This document shows, piece by piece, positions 8,391 through 17,856 of a stretch of DNA of 64,000 nt. Location: the NCBI RefSeq assembly GCF_001578185.1, contig NZ_CP011008.1:3934001-3998000 (forward strand). The letters run 5' to 3'. The notes beneath the pieces are model-generated. The model made no database searches. It was given only the letters and a program-made list of their open reading frames with translations, and was not told the DNA's origin. Origin of the DNA: Peribacillus simplex (GTDB taxonomy: Bacteria; Bacillota; Bacilli; Bacillales; DSM-1321). Numbering within the stretch: the stretch's first letter is position 1; each line of letters starts with the position of its first letter. The translations under genes were made by a program, and so were the position numbers.

Positions 8391-9602
8391 TTAAAACAAG
8401 TCTTCCATCGCTTCTTCCCTATCGAATGTCTGACCCGGTTTAACCGTCAATATTTCTGTTTCGGAGACCGCTTTTTCAATCAATGATTCAAAGTCAACGA
8501 AGCTCTCATAGTAATTGACTTTTTCACGTTTCGGTTTCGTTTTTGGGCTTGCCGGCGTAAAGACCGTACAACAATCTTCGTACGGCAGATTGGATATTTC
8601 AAAAGTATCAAGCTCTCTTGCGATTTTGATGATTTCCGTTTTATCCATCGTAATCAGCGGACGCAGGATCGGTGTATTCGTCACCTCATTGATGGCAAAC
8701 ATGCTGCTCATCGTCTGGCTTGCAACCTGTCCAAGGCTTTCACCGGTGATCAGTGCCATGGCTTCTTCCTTTTCACGGATTTGATCGGCGACCCGCATCA
8801 TTAAACGTCGAGTTGTTGTCATTGAGTAGTTTTCCGGGATCTGTTTTTGAATCAATAATTGAATTTCAGTAAATGGAACGATATGCACTTTCATGCTTCC
8901 ACTTATTTCAGCAAGCTTGCCTGCCAGATCAATGACCTTTTGACGTGAACGCTCACTTGTGAAAGGCGGGCTGTAAAAATGAATCGCTTCTACGTCCAAT
9001 CCGCGTTTCATCGAAAGGAATCCTGCAACAGGGCTATCAATCCCGCCTGAAAGCATCAGCATTGCCTTTCCGCTTGAACCGAATGGAAGACCGCCTGCCC
9101 CCTGGATGATTTCACCCGTCAAATAAACGGCTTCGCGTCTCACTTCTACCAGCAGGTTCAAATCAGGGTTCTTTACATCCACTTTTAAATTTTCTGTATT
9201 CCGAAGCAAATGCCCGCCGAGTGCCCTGTTAATTTCATCGGTATTATATGGGAAATCCTTATCTGCGCGTTTTGTCGTGATTTTGAATGTATTTACCTCC
9301 TCAAGAGTATGATTAAGGTAATACAACGCTGCCGTTTTCATCACTTCTAAGTCGCGTTCTATTTTTATCGCAGGGCTTAAAGACTGGATCCCAAAAATGC
9401 CTTTCAATCGGTCAATGACAGGCTTATGGTCCACACCGTTCAGGAGAACGTACATCCGCTCCCTGTTGGCTGTTAGCACTACTCCTTCAATATCCTTTAA
9501 ACTCCAGCGGATATGCGCCTTCATTTTGTCTACAAAGCCTTTACGGTTTCTTTTTTTCGTGGAGATTTCTCCATAACGGATAATTATATGATCAAATTTC
9601 AT
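8391..9602 (-). CDS. thiI: tRNA 4-thiouridine synthase ThiI
   Basis: A 403-residue ThiI with an N-terminal ferredoxin-like/THUMP region (residues ~1-165) and a PP-loop ATP pyrophosphatase domain starting at SGGIDS (185-190). It adenylates U8 of tRNA and transfers sulfur from a cysteine desulfurase persulfide. It lacks the C-terminal rhodanese domain of the E. coli protein, as usual in Bacillus, but has a CC pair in YEDCCTVF near residue 343. Its ATG overlaps the nifZ stop (ATGA), so sulfur donor and acceptor are coupled in translation. Confidence 0.95.
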   Translation of the reverse strand: MKFDHIIIRYGEISTKKRNRKGFVDKMKAHIRWSLKDIEGVVLTANRERMYVLLNGVDHKPVIDRLKGIFGIQSLSPAIKIERDLEVMKTAALYYLNHTLEEVNTFKITTKRADKDFPYNTDEINRALGGHLLRNTENLKVDVKNPDLNLLVEVRREAVYLTGEIIQGAGGLPFGSSGKAMLMLSGGIDSPVAGFLSMKRGLDVEAIHFYSPPFTSERSRQKVIDLAGKLAEISGSMKVHIVPFTEIQLLIQKQIPENYSMTTTRRLMMRVADQIREKEEAMALITGESLGQVASQTMSSMFAINEVTNTPILRPLITMDKTEIIKIARELDTFEISNLPYEDCCTVFTPASPKTKPKREKVNYYESFVDFESLIEKAVSETEILTVKPGQTFDREEAMEDLF

Positions 9603-10747
9603 TTTGCAACCCTCATTATTTTTTCTAAATTAGCGACTATTTTCTGTATCGCCGCCAGAACTTGCTTCGCTTCTTCCATCTCATTGCCATAGGTAGTACT
9701 GATTCGGATCACACTTTCGGAACGGGCTTGGTTATGGAACATCGCATCCACCGTTTTGCTTACCGTCCTTTTTTTCGAAGAACAGGCACTAGTCGTCGAA
9801 ACATATATCCCTTCCGATTCAAGCGCATGCAGCAATACCTCTGATTTGAGTCCCGGTACGGAAAAATTCACAATATGGGGTGCACCTTTTTCAGGACTGT
9901 TAATCAACACCCCGTCCAGTTCCTTCAAACCTTTATATAAATAATTTTTGATTTGCTGCAGCTTATCATGACACAGCAATTGATTGCTCATACTAATACG
10001 AAAAGCCTTCGAAAGGGCGACGATTCCCGCAACATTTTCGGTGCCGCTCCTGATTTTCGTTTCTTGATTGCCACCGTGGAAAAGCGGATCGACCCGAACG
10101 CCTTCACGAACATAAAGGATGCCCGTCCCCTTCAAGCCGTGCACCTTGTGTCCGGAAATTGTACATAAATCCACATTTGCATCACGTATTGATAAAGAAA
10201 CTTTGCCTGCCCCCTGCACATTATCGACATGAAAGAGCACGTGTGGGTATTGCTTTAACAATTTTCCCATTTCAGCAATCGGCTGGATAGAGCCAACTTC
10301 ATTATTAACATGCATGACGGATACTAAAATGGTATCTTCCCTCAATGCATGCTTAAGATCGTTTAAATCAATTTGCCCAAATTCGTTAACGGGAAGATAT
10401 GTGATCTCATAACCCATTTTCGTCAATGCTTGGCATGCGTCTTCTACAGAAGGATGTTCGATTGCCGTCGTGATTATGTGTTTTCCCCGATTTCTCTGAG
10501 AGAGGGCGGCTCCTTTAATGGCAAGATTATTCCCTTCCGTCCCCCCGGAAGTGAAATATATTTCCGAGCTCTTCACCTTTAATAAATCAGCGATTTGCTT
10601 TCTTGCAGCAGAAAGTAATTTTTCGGATTGCACCCCAAGTCCATGCAGCGAAGAGGGGTTTCCAAAATAGTCCGAAGAAACCTTCATGAATGATTCGATT
10701 ACTTCAGGATATGGTTTTGTTGTTGCACTATTGTCAAAATAAATCAT
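9599..10747 (-). CDS. nifZ: NifZ/IscS-type cysteine desulfurase
   Basis: A PLP-dependent class V aminotransferase-fold enzyme that releases sulfur from cysteine as a persulfide. Visible landmarks are YFDNSATTKPYPEV at the N-terminus, FTSGGTEGNN, the PLP lysine in SGHKVHGLKG, and the persulfide cysteine in STTSACSSKK. The ATG at 10747 has AAGGTGA upstream and is preferred to the ATG at 10762. It is the dedicated sulfur donor for ThiI, whose start overlaps its stop. Confidence 0.93.
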   Translation of the reverse strand: MIYFDNSATTKPYPEVIESFMKVSSDYFGNPSSLHGLGVQSEKLLSAARKQIADLLKVKSSEIYFTSGGTEGNNLAIKGAALSQRNRGKHIITTAIEHPSVEDACQALTKMGYEITYLPVNEFGQIDLNDLKHALREDTILVSVMHVNNEVGSIQPIAEMGKLLKQYPHVLFHVDNVQGAGKVSLSIRDANVDLCTISGHKVHGLKGTGILYVREGVRVDPLFHGGNQETKIRSGTENVAGIVALSKAFRISMSNQLLCHDKLQQIKNYLYKGLKELDGVLINSPEKGAPHIVNFSVPGLKSEVLLHALESEGIYVSTTSACSSKKRTVSKTVDAMFHNQARSESVIRISTTYGNEMEEAKQVLAAIQKIVANLEKIMRVAK

Positions 10748-10921
10748 GGGTTCACCTTCCATGTTTTTGTATCTATGTTGGTCACTCTTCTAAATGCCGT
10801 TTCAAGTGTAGCTGTTGCGACTTCTAATATTAACATAATTGGATTTGAAAGAGAATGTAAAACACAGCCCTATCGATCCCATTTTTCAATTTCGGCAGAA
10901 AACTAATTCAGGATCCGATAA

Positions 10922-10952
10922 AAGAAAAAACCCGCCATGGCGGGTTTTCAGG
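10922..10952 (-). terminator. Terminator at the 3' end of ezrA
   Basis: Minus-strand stem AACCCGCC / GGCGGGTT followed by a T tract; its first bases overlap the end of ezrA. Confidence 0.8.
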
Positions 10953-12642
10953 AAAGAACTTCTTCTATGTTCGTTCCAATTTTTCGCAAACTGCCTGGGT
11001 CGACCTTTTCAATGGCCGTGGCTGCCGTTTCCAATGCAGCTTGATATTCATAGCTTCGGAATTTGGCTTCCGCTTCCCTGAGACTATCGGCAACTGTATC
11101 GTGACTGCTGCGATAACGGTTTCCGAATTGAATCACTTTTTCGGCCAAATACATATGTTCAATCAATTCATCAGCTTTTTCGTGGACCGCACTCACCTGT
11201 TGGACAGCTTTTTCCAAATAAATATAAACAGCGGCCATGTCAAGCGGCTTTTCTTCAAGTTTACCCTGAACGTCATCCATGCTTTCTTTGGCATCCTGAA
11301 GCACCGCTTTATACTCTTCAGGAAGACCTGGAATATTGCTTTTTGCAATTAAACGGCCAGTATCGACCATTTTGCGTTTTAATTCGGCCAGTGAATCCCT
11401 GGCATCCATTTCATCTTTTCGTAAAGCCTGTAATTTAATGGTGAATTCTTTTTGATTTTCCTGTAATTCTTTCAGCTGTACTGCCAGCCCCTGCATCTCT
11501 TCGCTGATAAGCGAGCTTGCCATCACATTATCCTCCATCTTCAAGACGAGCAATTGATGGCGTTTCGAAATCTGGGCAATCTGCTTTTCCATCTTCCGTT
11601 GTGCATCTAGCTCATTTTCCGTTAGATGATACGTGTGTTGAACATGTATGGTTTCAACTTTAAGTTTATCGTTCTCATATTCAAGGTCACTTATCGTTTT
11701 CCTGAGGACTTCATCATTTTTCAAGACATACTGTTTTGAAAGCACTTCTTTCTCCAAAAGGTCATAAAGCACCTCAATGCTTTCGCGCATATCTTTAATG
11801 CCTTTATCCACAGCTTCCGTTTCGGCATTTTCCAATTGTGCTTTATAAAGATTCAGTTCTTCCTCAAGCCTTGATATTTCCTGCTCGAATTGGATATGAC
11901 TCAACAGATAACCCTGTCCCGACATCTCCTCATAGCCATCCTTCAATTCATGAAGCTGGGAGCGCAGCTCGGATTGACTATCAACCAATAATTTTGGGAG
12001 CAACTCCATTTTAACGGCCAAGATCGCCAATTTCTCCTTAATGGAAAGAACGAGCTCCCTCGCATTCAAATAATTCCCGTTCACAGTCTCTTCTTCATAC
12101 CTCTGAAGGATCTGCAATACTTCATCCAAGGAATTTTCCAGCTTATCAGCCGCTTTCCCGTAATTATGCCTGTGTGCAAGCAAGGATTTCTTCAATTGAC
12201 GGTAGGATTCTTTAATATCCTCAATTTCCAATCGGTTCTTTTCCTCACTGCCTACGAGTTCATTCAATTCGTATAGGATCTTTTTGATCATTTCCTCGAT
12301 TTCATTCAGCTTGACTGTAATTTTGCGCTGTACCTCTTTTGACCGGCTGAAACGGTATTTATCGATGGACTCCTCTGCATCGAATAAAAGCTCTTCGACT
12401 TCGGGCATATGGTCCGTAATGATAGCGTCCCATTCAATGCGCCAGTTTTCGAACATTTCCTCTGTTTCACCTGTCATGTTCAATTGTTTGACTTTAGAAA
12501 GCTCTTCTAGCACGGGGCGGTGCATGATGCTCGTTTTCCAGGATTCCAGTCGATCGATCTCTTTAAAATATCTCTTTTTGAAAAAATAACCCCAAATGAT
12601 GAAAATCAAAATTAATACAATTACCCCAAGTATGTACTCCAT
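10948..12642 (-). CDS. ezrA: Septation ring formation regulator EzrA
   Basis: A 564-residue membrane-tethered negative regulator of FtsZ ring assembly. One N-terminal transmembrane helix (residues ~4-18) is followed by a long, almost entirely helical and coiled-coil cytoplasmic part made of spectrin-like repeats, rich in Glu, Lys and Leu. The length matches the 562-residue B. subtilis protein. It prevents Z rings at cell poles and helps shuttle PBP1 between division and elongation sites. The ATG at 12642 has GGGGG upstream. It is divergent from hisJ. Confidence 0.95.
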   Translation of the reverse strand: MEYILGVIVLILIFIIWGYFFKKRYFKEIDRLESWKTSIMHRPVLEELSKVKQLNMTGETEEMFENWRIEWDAIITDHMPEVEELLFDAEESIDKYRFSRSKEVQRKITVKLNEIEEMIKKILYELNELVGSEEKNRLEIEDIKESYRQLKKSLLAHRHNYGKAADKLENSLDEVLQILQRYEEETVNGNYLNARELVLSIKEKLAILAVKMELLPKLLVDSQSELRSQLHELKDGYEEMSGQGYLLSHIQFEQEISRLEEELNLYKAQLENAETEAVDKGIKDMRESIEVLYDLLEKEVLSKQYVLKNDEVLRKTISDLEYENDKLKVETIHVQHTYHLTENELDAQRKMEKQIAQISKRHQLLVLKMEDNVMASSLISEEMQGLAVQLKELQENQKEFTIKLQALRKDEMDARDSLAELKRKMVDTGRLIAKSNIPGLPEEYKAVLQDAKESMDDVQGKLEEKPLDMAAVYIYLEKAVQQVSAVHEKADELIEHMYLAEKVIQFGNRYRSSHDTVADSLREAEAKFRSYEYQAALETAATAIEKVDPGSLRKIGTNIEEVLS

Positions 12643-12810
12643 GGTAAGCCCCCTGTTCTAGTCCCTACAGTCTTGCTCGTTTATATATCAATTTTAAAAA
12701 TGTTAAATTTAATGCTTTTATGATACCATGTTAGCAATAATTTTTGATGAGAAAAATGATTTTTTTGTAGAAAATTGCTACAAATACCTGTTTTTTGGGA
12801 GGGAAGGACT

Positions 12811-13614
12811 ATGAAAGCTGACGGTCATGTACATACTCCGTTTTGCCCTCACGGCTCTACGGATAAATTCGATGAATATATTACGCGGGGAATCGAGCTA
12901 GGATTAAAGGAAATCACATTTACGGAACATGCTCCATTGCCACGAGATTTTCAAGATCCTACGCCTGAAAAAGACAGCGGCATGGACGCTGCCCTGCTCC
13001 TGGATTACTTTCAGGAGCTCCGCGTACTGAAAGAACGCTATAAAGACAAAATCCTGATCAAAAGAGGTCTAGAGGTTGACTTCATAGAGGGTTATGAAAA
13101 AGAAACAAAAGAATTCCTCGACGAAATCGGAGAATTCCTTGATGACAGTATACTTTCCGTCCACTTCATCAAGCATCAAAGCAATTGGCATTGCATCGAT
13201 TTCAGTGAAAATGGGTTTGGTGAGATTGCCAATGAACTAGGTTCAGTCGAATCGGTGTATGCCAAATATTACGATACTCTGGAAAAATCGATAAAAGCTG
13301 ATTTAGGCATTTATAAACCTAAGCGGATCGGGCATATTACGCTTGTCCATAAATTCCAGCATCGATATCCGCCAGCATTAAGTTTTGACGAGCGCGTTTA
13401 CAAGGTGCTGGATTTGATCAAGGAACAAAAGTATGAACTTGATTATAATGGAGCCGGCCTTGTAAAGCCGCTATGCGGTGAGCCTTATCCTCCAGAAAGG
13501 TTTGCAAAGCGTGCTTTCGATCTCGGCATTCCGCTTATTTATGGTTCAGATGCCCATCAGGCTAAAGATTTGGGTCAGGGCCATCAGGCGCTGATTGCAG
13601 AGTTTAATGGGTAA
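12811..13614 (+). CDS. hisJ: Histidinol-phosphatase HisJ (PHP family)
   Basis: A 267-residue PHP-domain phosphoesterase that removes phosphate from L-histidinol phosphate in histidine synthesis. The metal-binding DGHVHTPFCPHG motif is at the N-terminus, with FTEHAP, GLEVDF, a GRIGH-like KRIGH motif and YGSDAH near the end. The start at 12811 is chosen because GGGAGGGAAGG lies immediately upstream; the frame is open 12 codons further without a site. It is separate from any his operon, as in B. subtilis, and converges on refZ with only one base between stop codons. Confidence 0.93.
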   Translation: MKADGHVHTPFCPHGSTDKFDEYITRGIELGLKEITFTEHAPLPRDFQDPTPEKDSGMDAALLLDYFQELRVLKERYKDKILIKRGLEVDFIEGYEKETKEFLDEIGEFLDDSILSVHFIKHQSNWHCIDFSENGFGEIANELGSVESVYAKYYDTLEKSIKADLGIYKPKRIGHITLVHKFQHRYPPALSFDERVYKVLDLIKEQKYELDYNGAGLVKPLCGEPYPPERFAKRAFDLGIPLIYGSDAHQAKDLGQGHQALIAEFNG

Positions 13615-13615
13615 C

Positions 13616-14272
13616 TCATGTATACACTTCAGGCCGGCCCGCTAACAGTGGCTGTAGGTCTTCGGCAATGAAAAGGGTATCTTGCAGAAAACGTCCGACT
13701 TCATTGGCATAAATATTCGTGTAATAGGCTTCCTGCGGGAACACATGAAGCACATCCATCGCATAATGGGTATGAAGGACAGGAGCCGTTAGCAGGCCCT
13801 TCAACTGGAGCATATACATGGGAATGGAGACCTGCTGGAAACTCCTGCTCTTAATCCCTTGTTCCAAAACATATTGAAAATAAGACTTTTCCTTTGTAAA
13901 ATAGGTCGAATGAATTTCCCGGTTTAAATTGGAATCTAGTGAAGATTCCCCATATATGAACCGTGCAGCCAGGAAGTTTTCCCTCTGGAAATCGAGAATA
14001 TCCATCACTAGATTCATCAAGCAATGCTGGGGGCCTTTAAGGTCCAGCAGTGTCATGTTCGTATCAAGGACCAGGATATACTCTTCTAAATAGGAAGTGA
14101 AACAGAATTCCAGCAATCCCTGCTTATTCTTAAAATAGTAGGCAATATTTGCAGCGTTCACTTTCGCTTTGTTCGCAATATCCCGTATGGATGTGGCATG
14201 ATAGCCTTTTAAATGAAATAAATGCAGTGCAGCTTCCACAATGGCTTGTTTCGTTGGCGTCTGGCGATTCAT
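13616..14272 (-). CDS. refZ: TetR-family chromosome-capture regulator RefZ
   Basis: A 218-residue TetR-like protein with an N-terminal helix-turn-helix (residues ~8-50: TSIRDIANKAKVNAANIAYYFKNKQG). In B. subtilis RefZ (YttP) binds motifs near the origin, regulates Z-ring placement and helps capture the chromosome in the forespore. The location between hisJ and ytsP matches. The C-terminal domain is divergent from classical TetR ligand domains. GAGGG upstream supports ATG 14272. Confidence 0.88.
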   Translation of the reverse strand: MNRQTPTKQAIVEAALHLFHLKGYHATSIRDIANKAKVNAANIAYYFKNKQGLLEFCFTSYLEEYILVLDTNMTLLDLKGPQHCLMNLVMDILDFQRENFLAARFIYGESSLDSNLNREIHSTYFTKEKSYFQYVLEQGIKSRSFQQVSIPMYMLQLKGLLTAPVLHTHYAMDVLHVFPQEAYYTNIYANEVGRFLQDTLFIAEDLQPLLAGRPEVYT

Positions 14273-14425
14273 TTAGGCAATCCCTCGCTTTCTTTGAGAC
14301 AAGTCTTATGGACTATTTCTGCACGGAAGAGCCTGAATCCTTTAGTAAGTTCTCGACAATTTCCCAACAATAAAGCAACATATTAGAAAGTGCTGTAATA
14401 ATATGCGGAAGACAGGTGAACGCTT

Positions 14426-14905
14426 TTGTTTAATGTCGAAATGTATCAAGGAAAAAAAGAAAAAAACTATGAACTTGTCCAGAAACAACTTTTTGCCTTA
14501 ATCGAGGATGAAACGAACTGGATAGCCAATTTAAGCAATGCGGCAGCTCTGCTTAATCAGTTTCTTGATGAGATTAACTGGGTCGGCTTTTATTTATTCG
14601 AAGAAGGCCAATTAATACTGGGACCCTTCCAGGGACTTCCAGCCTGTGTTCGCATCCCAATGGGTAAAGGCGTATGCGGGACATCAGCGGCAACTGAAAA
14701 AACCCTGCGCATCGAGGATGTCCATCAATTCCCTGGACATATCGCCTGCGACGCAGCATCGCGATCTGAAATTGTCATACCGCTCATGAAGGATGGCAAA
14801 TTGTTCGGGGTCCTCGATATCGACAGCCCGGTCACGGACCGATTTGACGAAATCGATCAGCAGGGACTGGAGAAGTTCGCAGAAATCCTTTCCAAGCAAT
14901 TATAA
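14426..14905 (+). CDS. ytsP: Free methionine-(R)-sulfoxide reductase (GAF domain, YtsP/MsrC type)
   Basis: A single-GAF-domain protein of 159 residues. All three cysteines of the fRMsr family are present (Cys74 in LPACVRIP, Cys84 in GVCGTS, Cys108 in HIACDA), so it should reduce free methionine-R-sulfoxide using cysteine disulfide exchange. Translation probably starts at TTG 14426, six bases after AGGTGA; the reading MFNVEM matches the family N-terminus, whereas the next ATG (14441) would cut it. It is monocistronic and followed by a weak GC-rich hairpin at 14913-14938. Confidence 0.88.
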   Translation: MFNVEMYQGKKEKNYELVQKQLFALIEDETNWIANLSNAAALLNQFLDEINWVGFYLFEEGQLILGPFQGLPACVRIPMGKGVCGTSAATEKTLRIEDVHQFPGHIACDAASRSEIVIPLMKDGKLFGVLDIDSPVTDRFDEIDQQGLEKFAEILSKQL

Positions 14906-15253
14906 AGTTAAAGGGAGCGGCAATCCTGCCTGCTCCCCTCTCCATTACAGGATCCCATGTACTTGCATCCGGTCCTTCCCTTAATTCCTCCCAATATAAA
15001 ACGCCTGGCCCTTAACCTCTATCACACTATTCGATTGACCTTCTGCCCAATGGGAAACACCGATAACTGCCTATTTTTTAGTTATTTATACGATTCGCAA
15101 AAAACGATGCAAAAGAACTAGGTGGGAACGATACCTATAAGGGCTCCCAAGGAATGCCGGGAAACCAACCATGAAACATACAAAAATAGTGTTATTTAAA
15201 TGTATTGTCTCTTCCCGCTGCGATTCTCTTCCCTTATTTAATCGCAACTATCC
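14906..15253. other. Intergenic region upstream of rpsD promoter
   Basis: No gene recognised. It holds a GGGAGC/GCTCCC hairpin right after ytsP that lacks a clear T tract, so it is at best a weak terminator, and otherwise unassigned AT-rich sequence before the rpsD promoter. Confidence 0.5.
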
Positions 15254-15282
15254 TTGACTCATTGAGCAGAATATTATACAAT
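15254..15282 (+). promoter_or_regulatory. Sigma-A promoter of rpsD
   Basis: TTGACT (15254-15259) and TACAAT (15277-15282) are separated by exactly 17 bp. Transcription would start near 15289, leaving a leader of about 180 nt before rpsD. Confidence 0.75.
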
Positions 15283-15288
15283 ACTCCT

Positions 15289-15468
15289 TGTGTAAAATAT
15301 TGCAGCCTATGTGACAGCCTTTATGTTCTCATTTTGTTCCTCAATACAGAGGTGTATCTCGTAACTCTCTGCTGCTAGGGCGAAGGTACATGAAAACAAA
15401 ATGGTCATGATCGTACATTCACACGGTTTTTATTTTACCAAAATAAAAACATTTAAAGGAGGAGTCAT
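15289..15468 (+). promoter_or_regulatory. rpsD leader, probable S4 autoregulatory RNA
   Basis: A ~180 nt untranslated leader precedes rpsD. It contains complementary segments (for example CATTTTGTT near 15337 and AACAAAATG near 15394) and a GAGGTGTATCTCGTAACTCTC segment able to fold locally. In Bacillus, rpsD is autogenously repressed by S4 binding its leader; the position and length fit. The exact fold was not computed. Confidence 0.6.
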
Positions 15469-15471
15469 CCT

Positions 15472-16074
15472 ATGGCTCGTTATACTGGCCCAAGCTGGAA
15501 ACTATCCCGTCGTTTAGGAATTTCCCTAACAGGTACTGGTAAAGAATTAGAAAAACGCCCTTATGCTCCAGGACAACATGGTCCTAACCAACGCAGAAAA
15601 ATTTCTGAATACGGAATGCAACTGCAAGAGAAACAAAAACTTCGTCACATGTACGGAATCACTGAACGTCAATTCCGTTCAATGTTCGACCGCGCTGGCA
15701 AACTTAAAGGTGTACATGGTGAAAACTTCATGGTTCTTCTTGAATCACGTCTTGACAACCTAGTTTACCGTCTTGGTTTAGCTCGTACACGTCGTCAAGC
15801 ACGTCAACTTGTTAACCACGGTCACATCACTGTAGACGGAAGCCGCGTAGACATCCCATCTTACAAAGTGACTCTTGGACAAACAATCTCAGTTCGTGAA
15901 AAATCACGCAACTTCTCAATCATCAAAGAATCAGTTGAAGCAACTAACTTCGTACCTGATTTCCTTACTTTCGATGCTGAGAAATTAGAAGGTACTTTCA
16001 CTCGTTTACCAGAACGTTCTGAATTGCCTGCTGAAATTAACGAAGCTCTTATCGTTGAGTTCTACTCTCGTTAA
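15472..16074 (+). CDS. rpsD: Small ribosomal subunit protein uS4
   Basis: A 200-residue S4 protein, a primary 16S rRNA binder that nucleates 30S assembly. The N-terminus [16 protein letters not shown] and the central S4 RNA-binding domain (residues ~92-155, [31 protein letters not shown]) are typical. There are no cysteine zinc ligands, so this is the zinc-free form. Codon use is strongly biased to highly expressed codons, unlike most neighbours. The GGAGGAG site and long leader indicate high, autogenously controlled expression. It converges on tyrS. Confidence 0.98.
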   Translation: MARYTGPSWKLSRRLGISLTGTGKELEKRPYAPGQHGPNQRRKISEYGMQLQEKQKLRHMYGITERQFRSMFDRAGKLKGVHGENFMVLLESRLDNLVYRLGLARTRRQARQLVNHGHITVDGSRVDIPSYKVTLGQTISVREKSRNFSIIKESVEATNFVPDFLTFDAEKLEGTFTRLPERSELPAEINEALIVEFYSR

Positions 16075-16081
16075 TAACTTC

Positions 16082-16112
16082 AAAACCCCCATCCTTGGAT
16101 GGGGGTTTTTTT
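16082..16112 (+). terminator. rpsD terminator
   Basis: Stem ACCCCCATCC / GGATGGGGGT followed by seven T residues, eight bases after the rpsD stop. Confidence 0.93.
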
Positions 16113-16132
16113 GGCACTAAACACTTCAAAAT

Positions 16133-16162
16133 AAAGCCCGGCTGTAATTCAGCCGGGCCTTG
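16133..16162 (-). terminator. tyrS terminator
   Basis: On the minus strand, a stem GCCCGGCTG / CAGCCGGGC with a five-base loop followed by a partial T run, six bases after the tyrS stop codon. Confidence 0.85.
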
Positions 16163-16167
16163 AACAA

Positions 16168-17439
<1,272 letters not shown>

Positions 17440-17470
17440 TCAATCCGAAAAAATCCCGCAAAAAGCATAC

Positions 17471-17710
17471 AAAAACGCCCCTTCATATAATATGAAGGGA
17501 CGAATAAATTCGCGGTACCACCCAACTTGAGGACATAATGCGCCCTCCGCTCGAGACGAATAACGGTCGTCAACCGTTTCCTGCTACTAATCATTTCACA
17601 GTAAATGCTCCAGGAAGTAATTCATCTCACCATGTGTACCGATTTCCACTGACCACCGGCTCTCTAAAACAGGGATAGTTTGACTACTGGGTCCTATCAT
17701 CGCGCTTTTT
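17471..17710 (-). promoter_or_regulatory. T-box leader of tyrS
   Basis: On the minus strand the leader carries the T-box sequence GGGTGGTACCGCG (17511-17523), an AGAGAG K-turn-type element near the 5' end, and a terminator (stem CCCTTCATAT / ATATGAAGGG, 17471-17502) that overlaps the alternative antiterminator. A TAC triplet at 17617-17619, in a loop-like position on the 3' side of stem I, is the likely specifier for tyrosine. Uncharged tRNA-Tyr would favour readthrough. Confidence 0.9.
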
Positions 17711-17733
17711 TAATAAATTTTATTATTAATAAA

Positions 17734-17762
17734 TTTTTATCATACATAAGATTCATTGTCAA
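17734..17762 (-). promoter_or_regulatory. Candidate promoter of the tyrS T-box transcript
   Basis: A perfect TTGACA (-35, 17757-17762 read on minus) is 17 bp from TAAAAA (17734-17739), a weak -10. A TATGAT nearby is only 12 bp away and too close. The -35 is convincing; the -10 is not certain. Confidence 0.45.
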
Positions 17763-17856
17763 CATCACCCTTACAGATTCTAGAAAAATATGAAAGTTCG
17801 CCTTTCCTTTCCGTGTTATATGCTATAATATATGTGATTTCAGGGGGTATGATACG

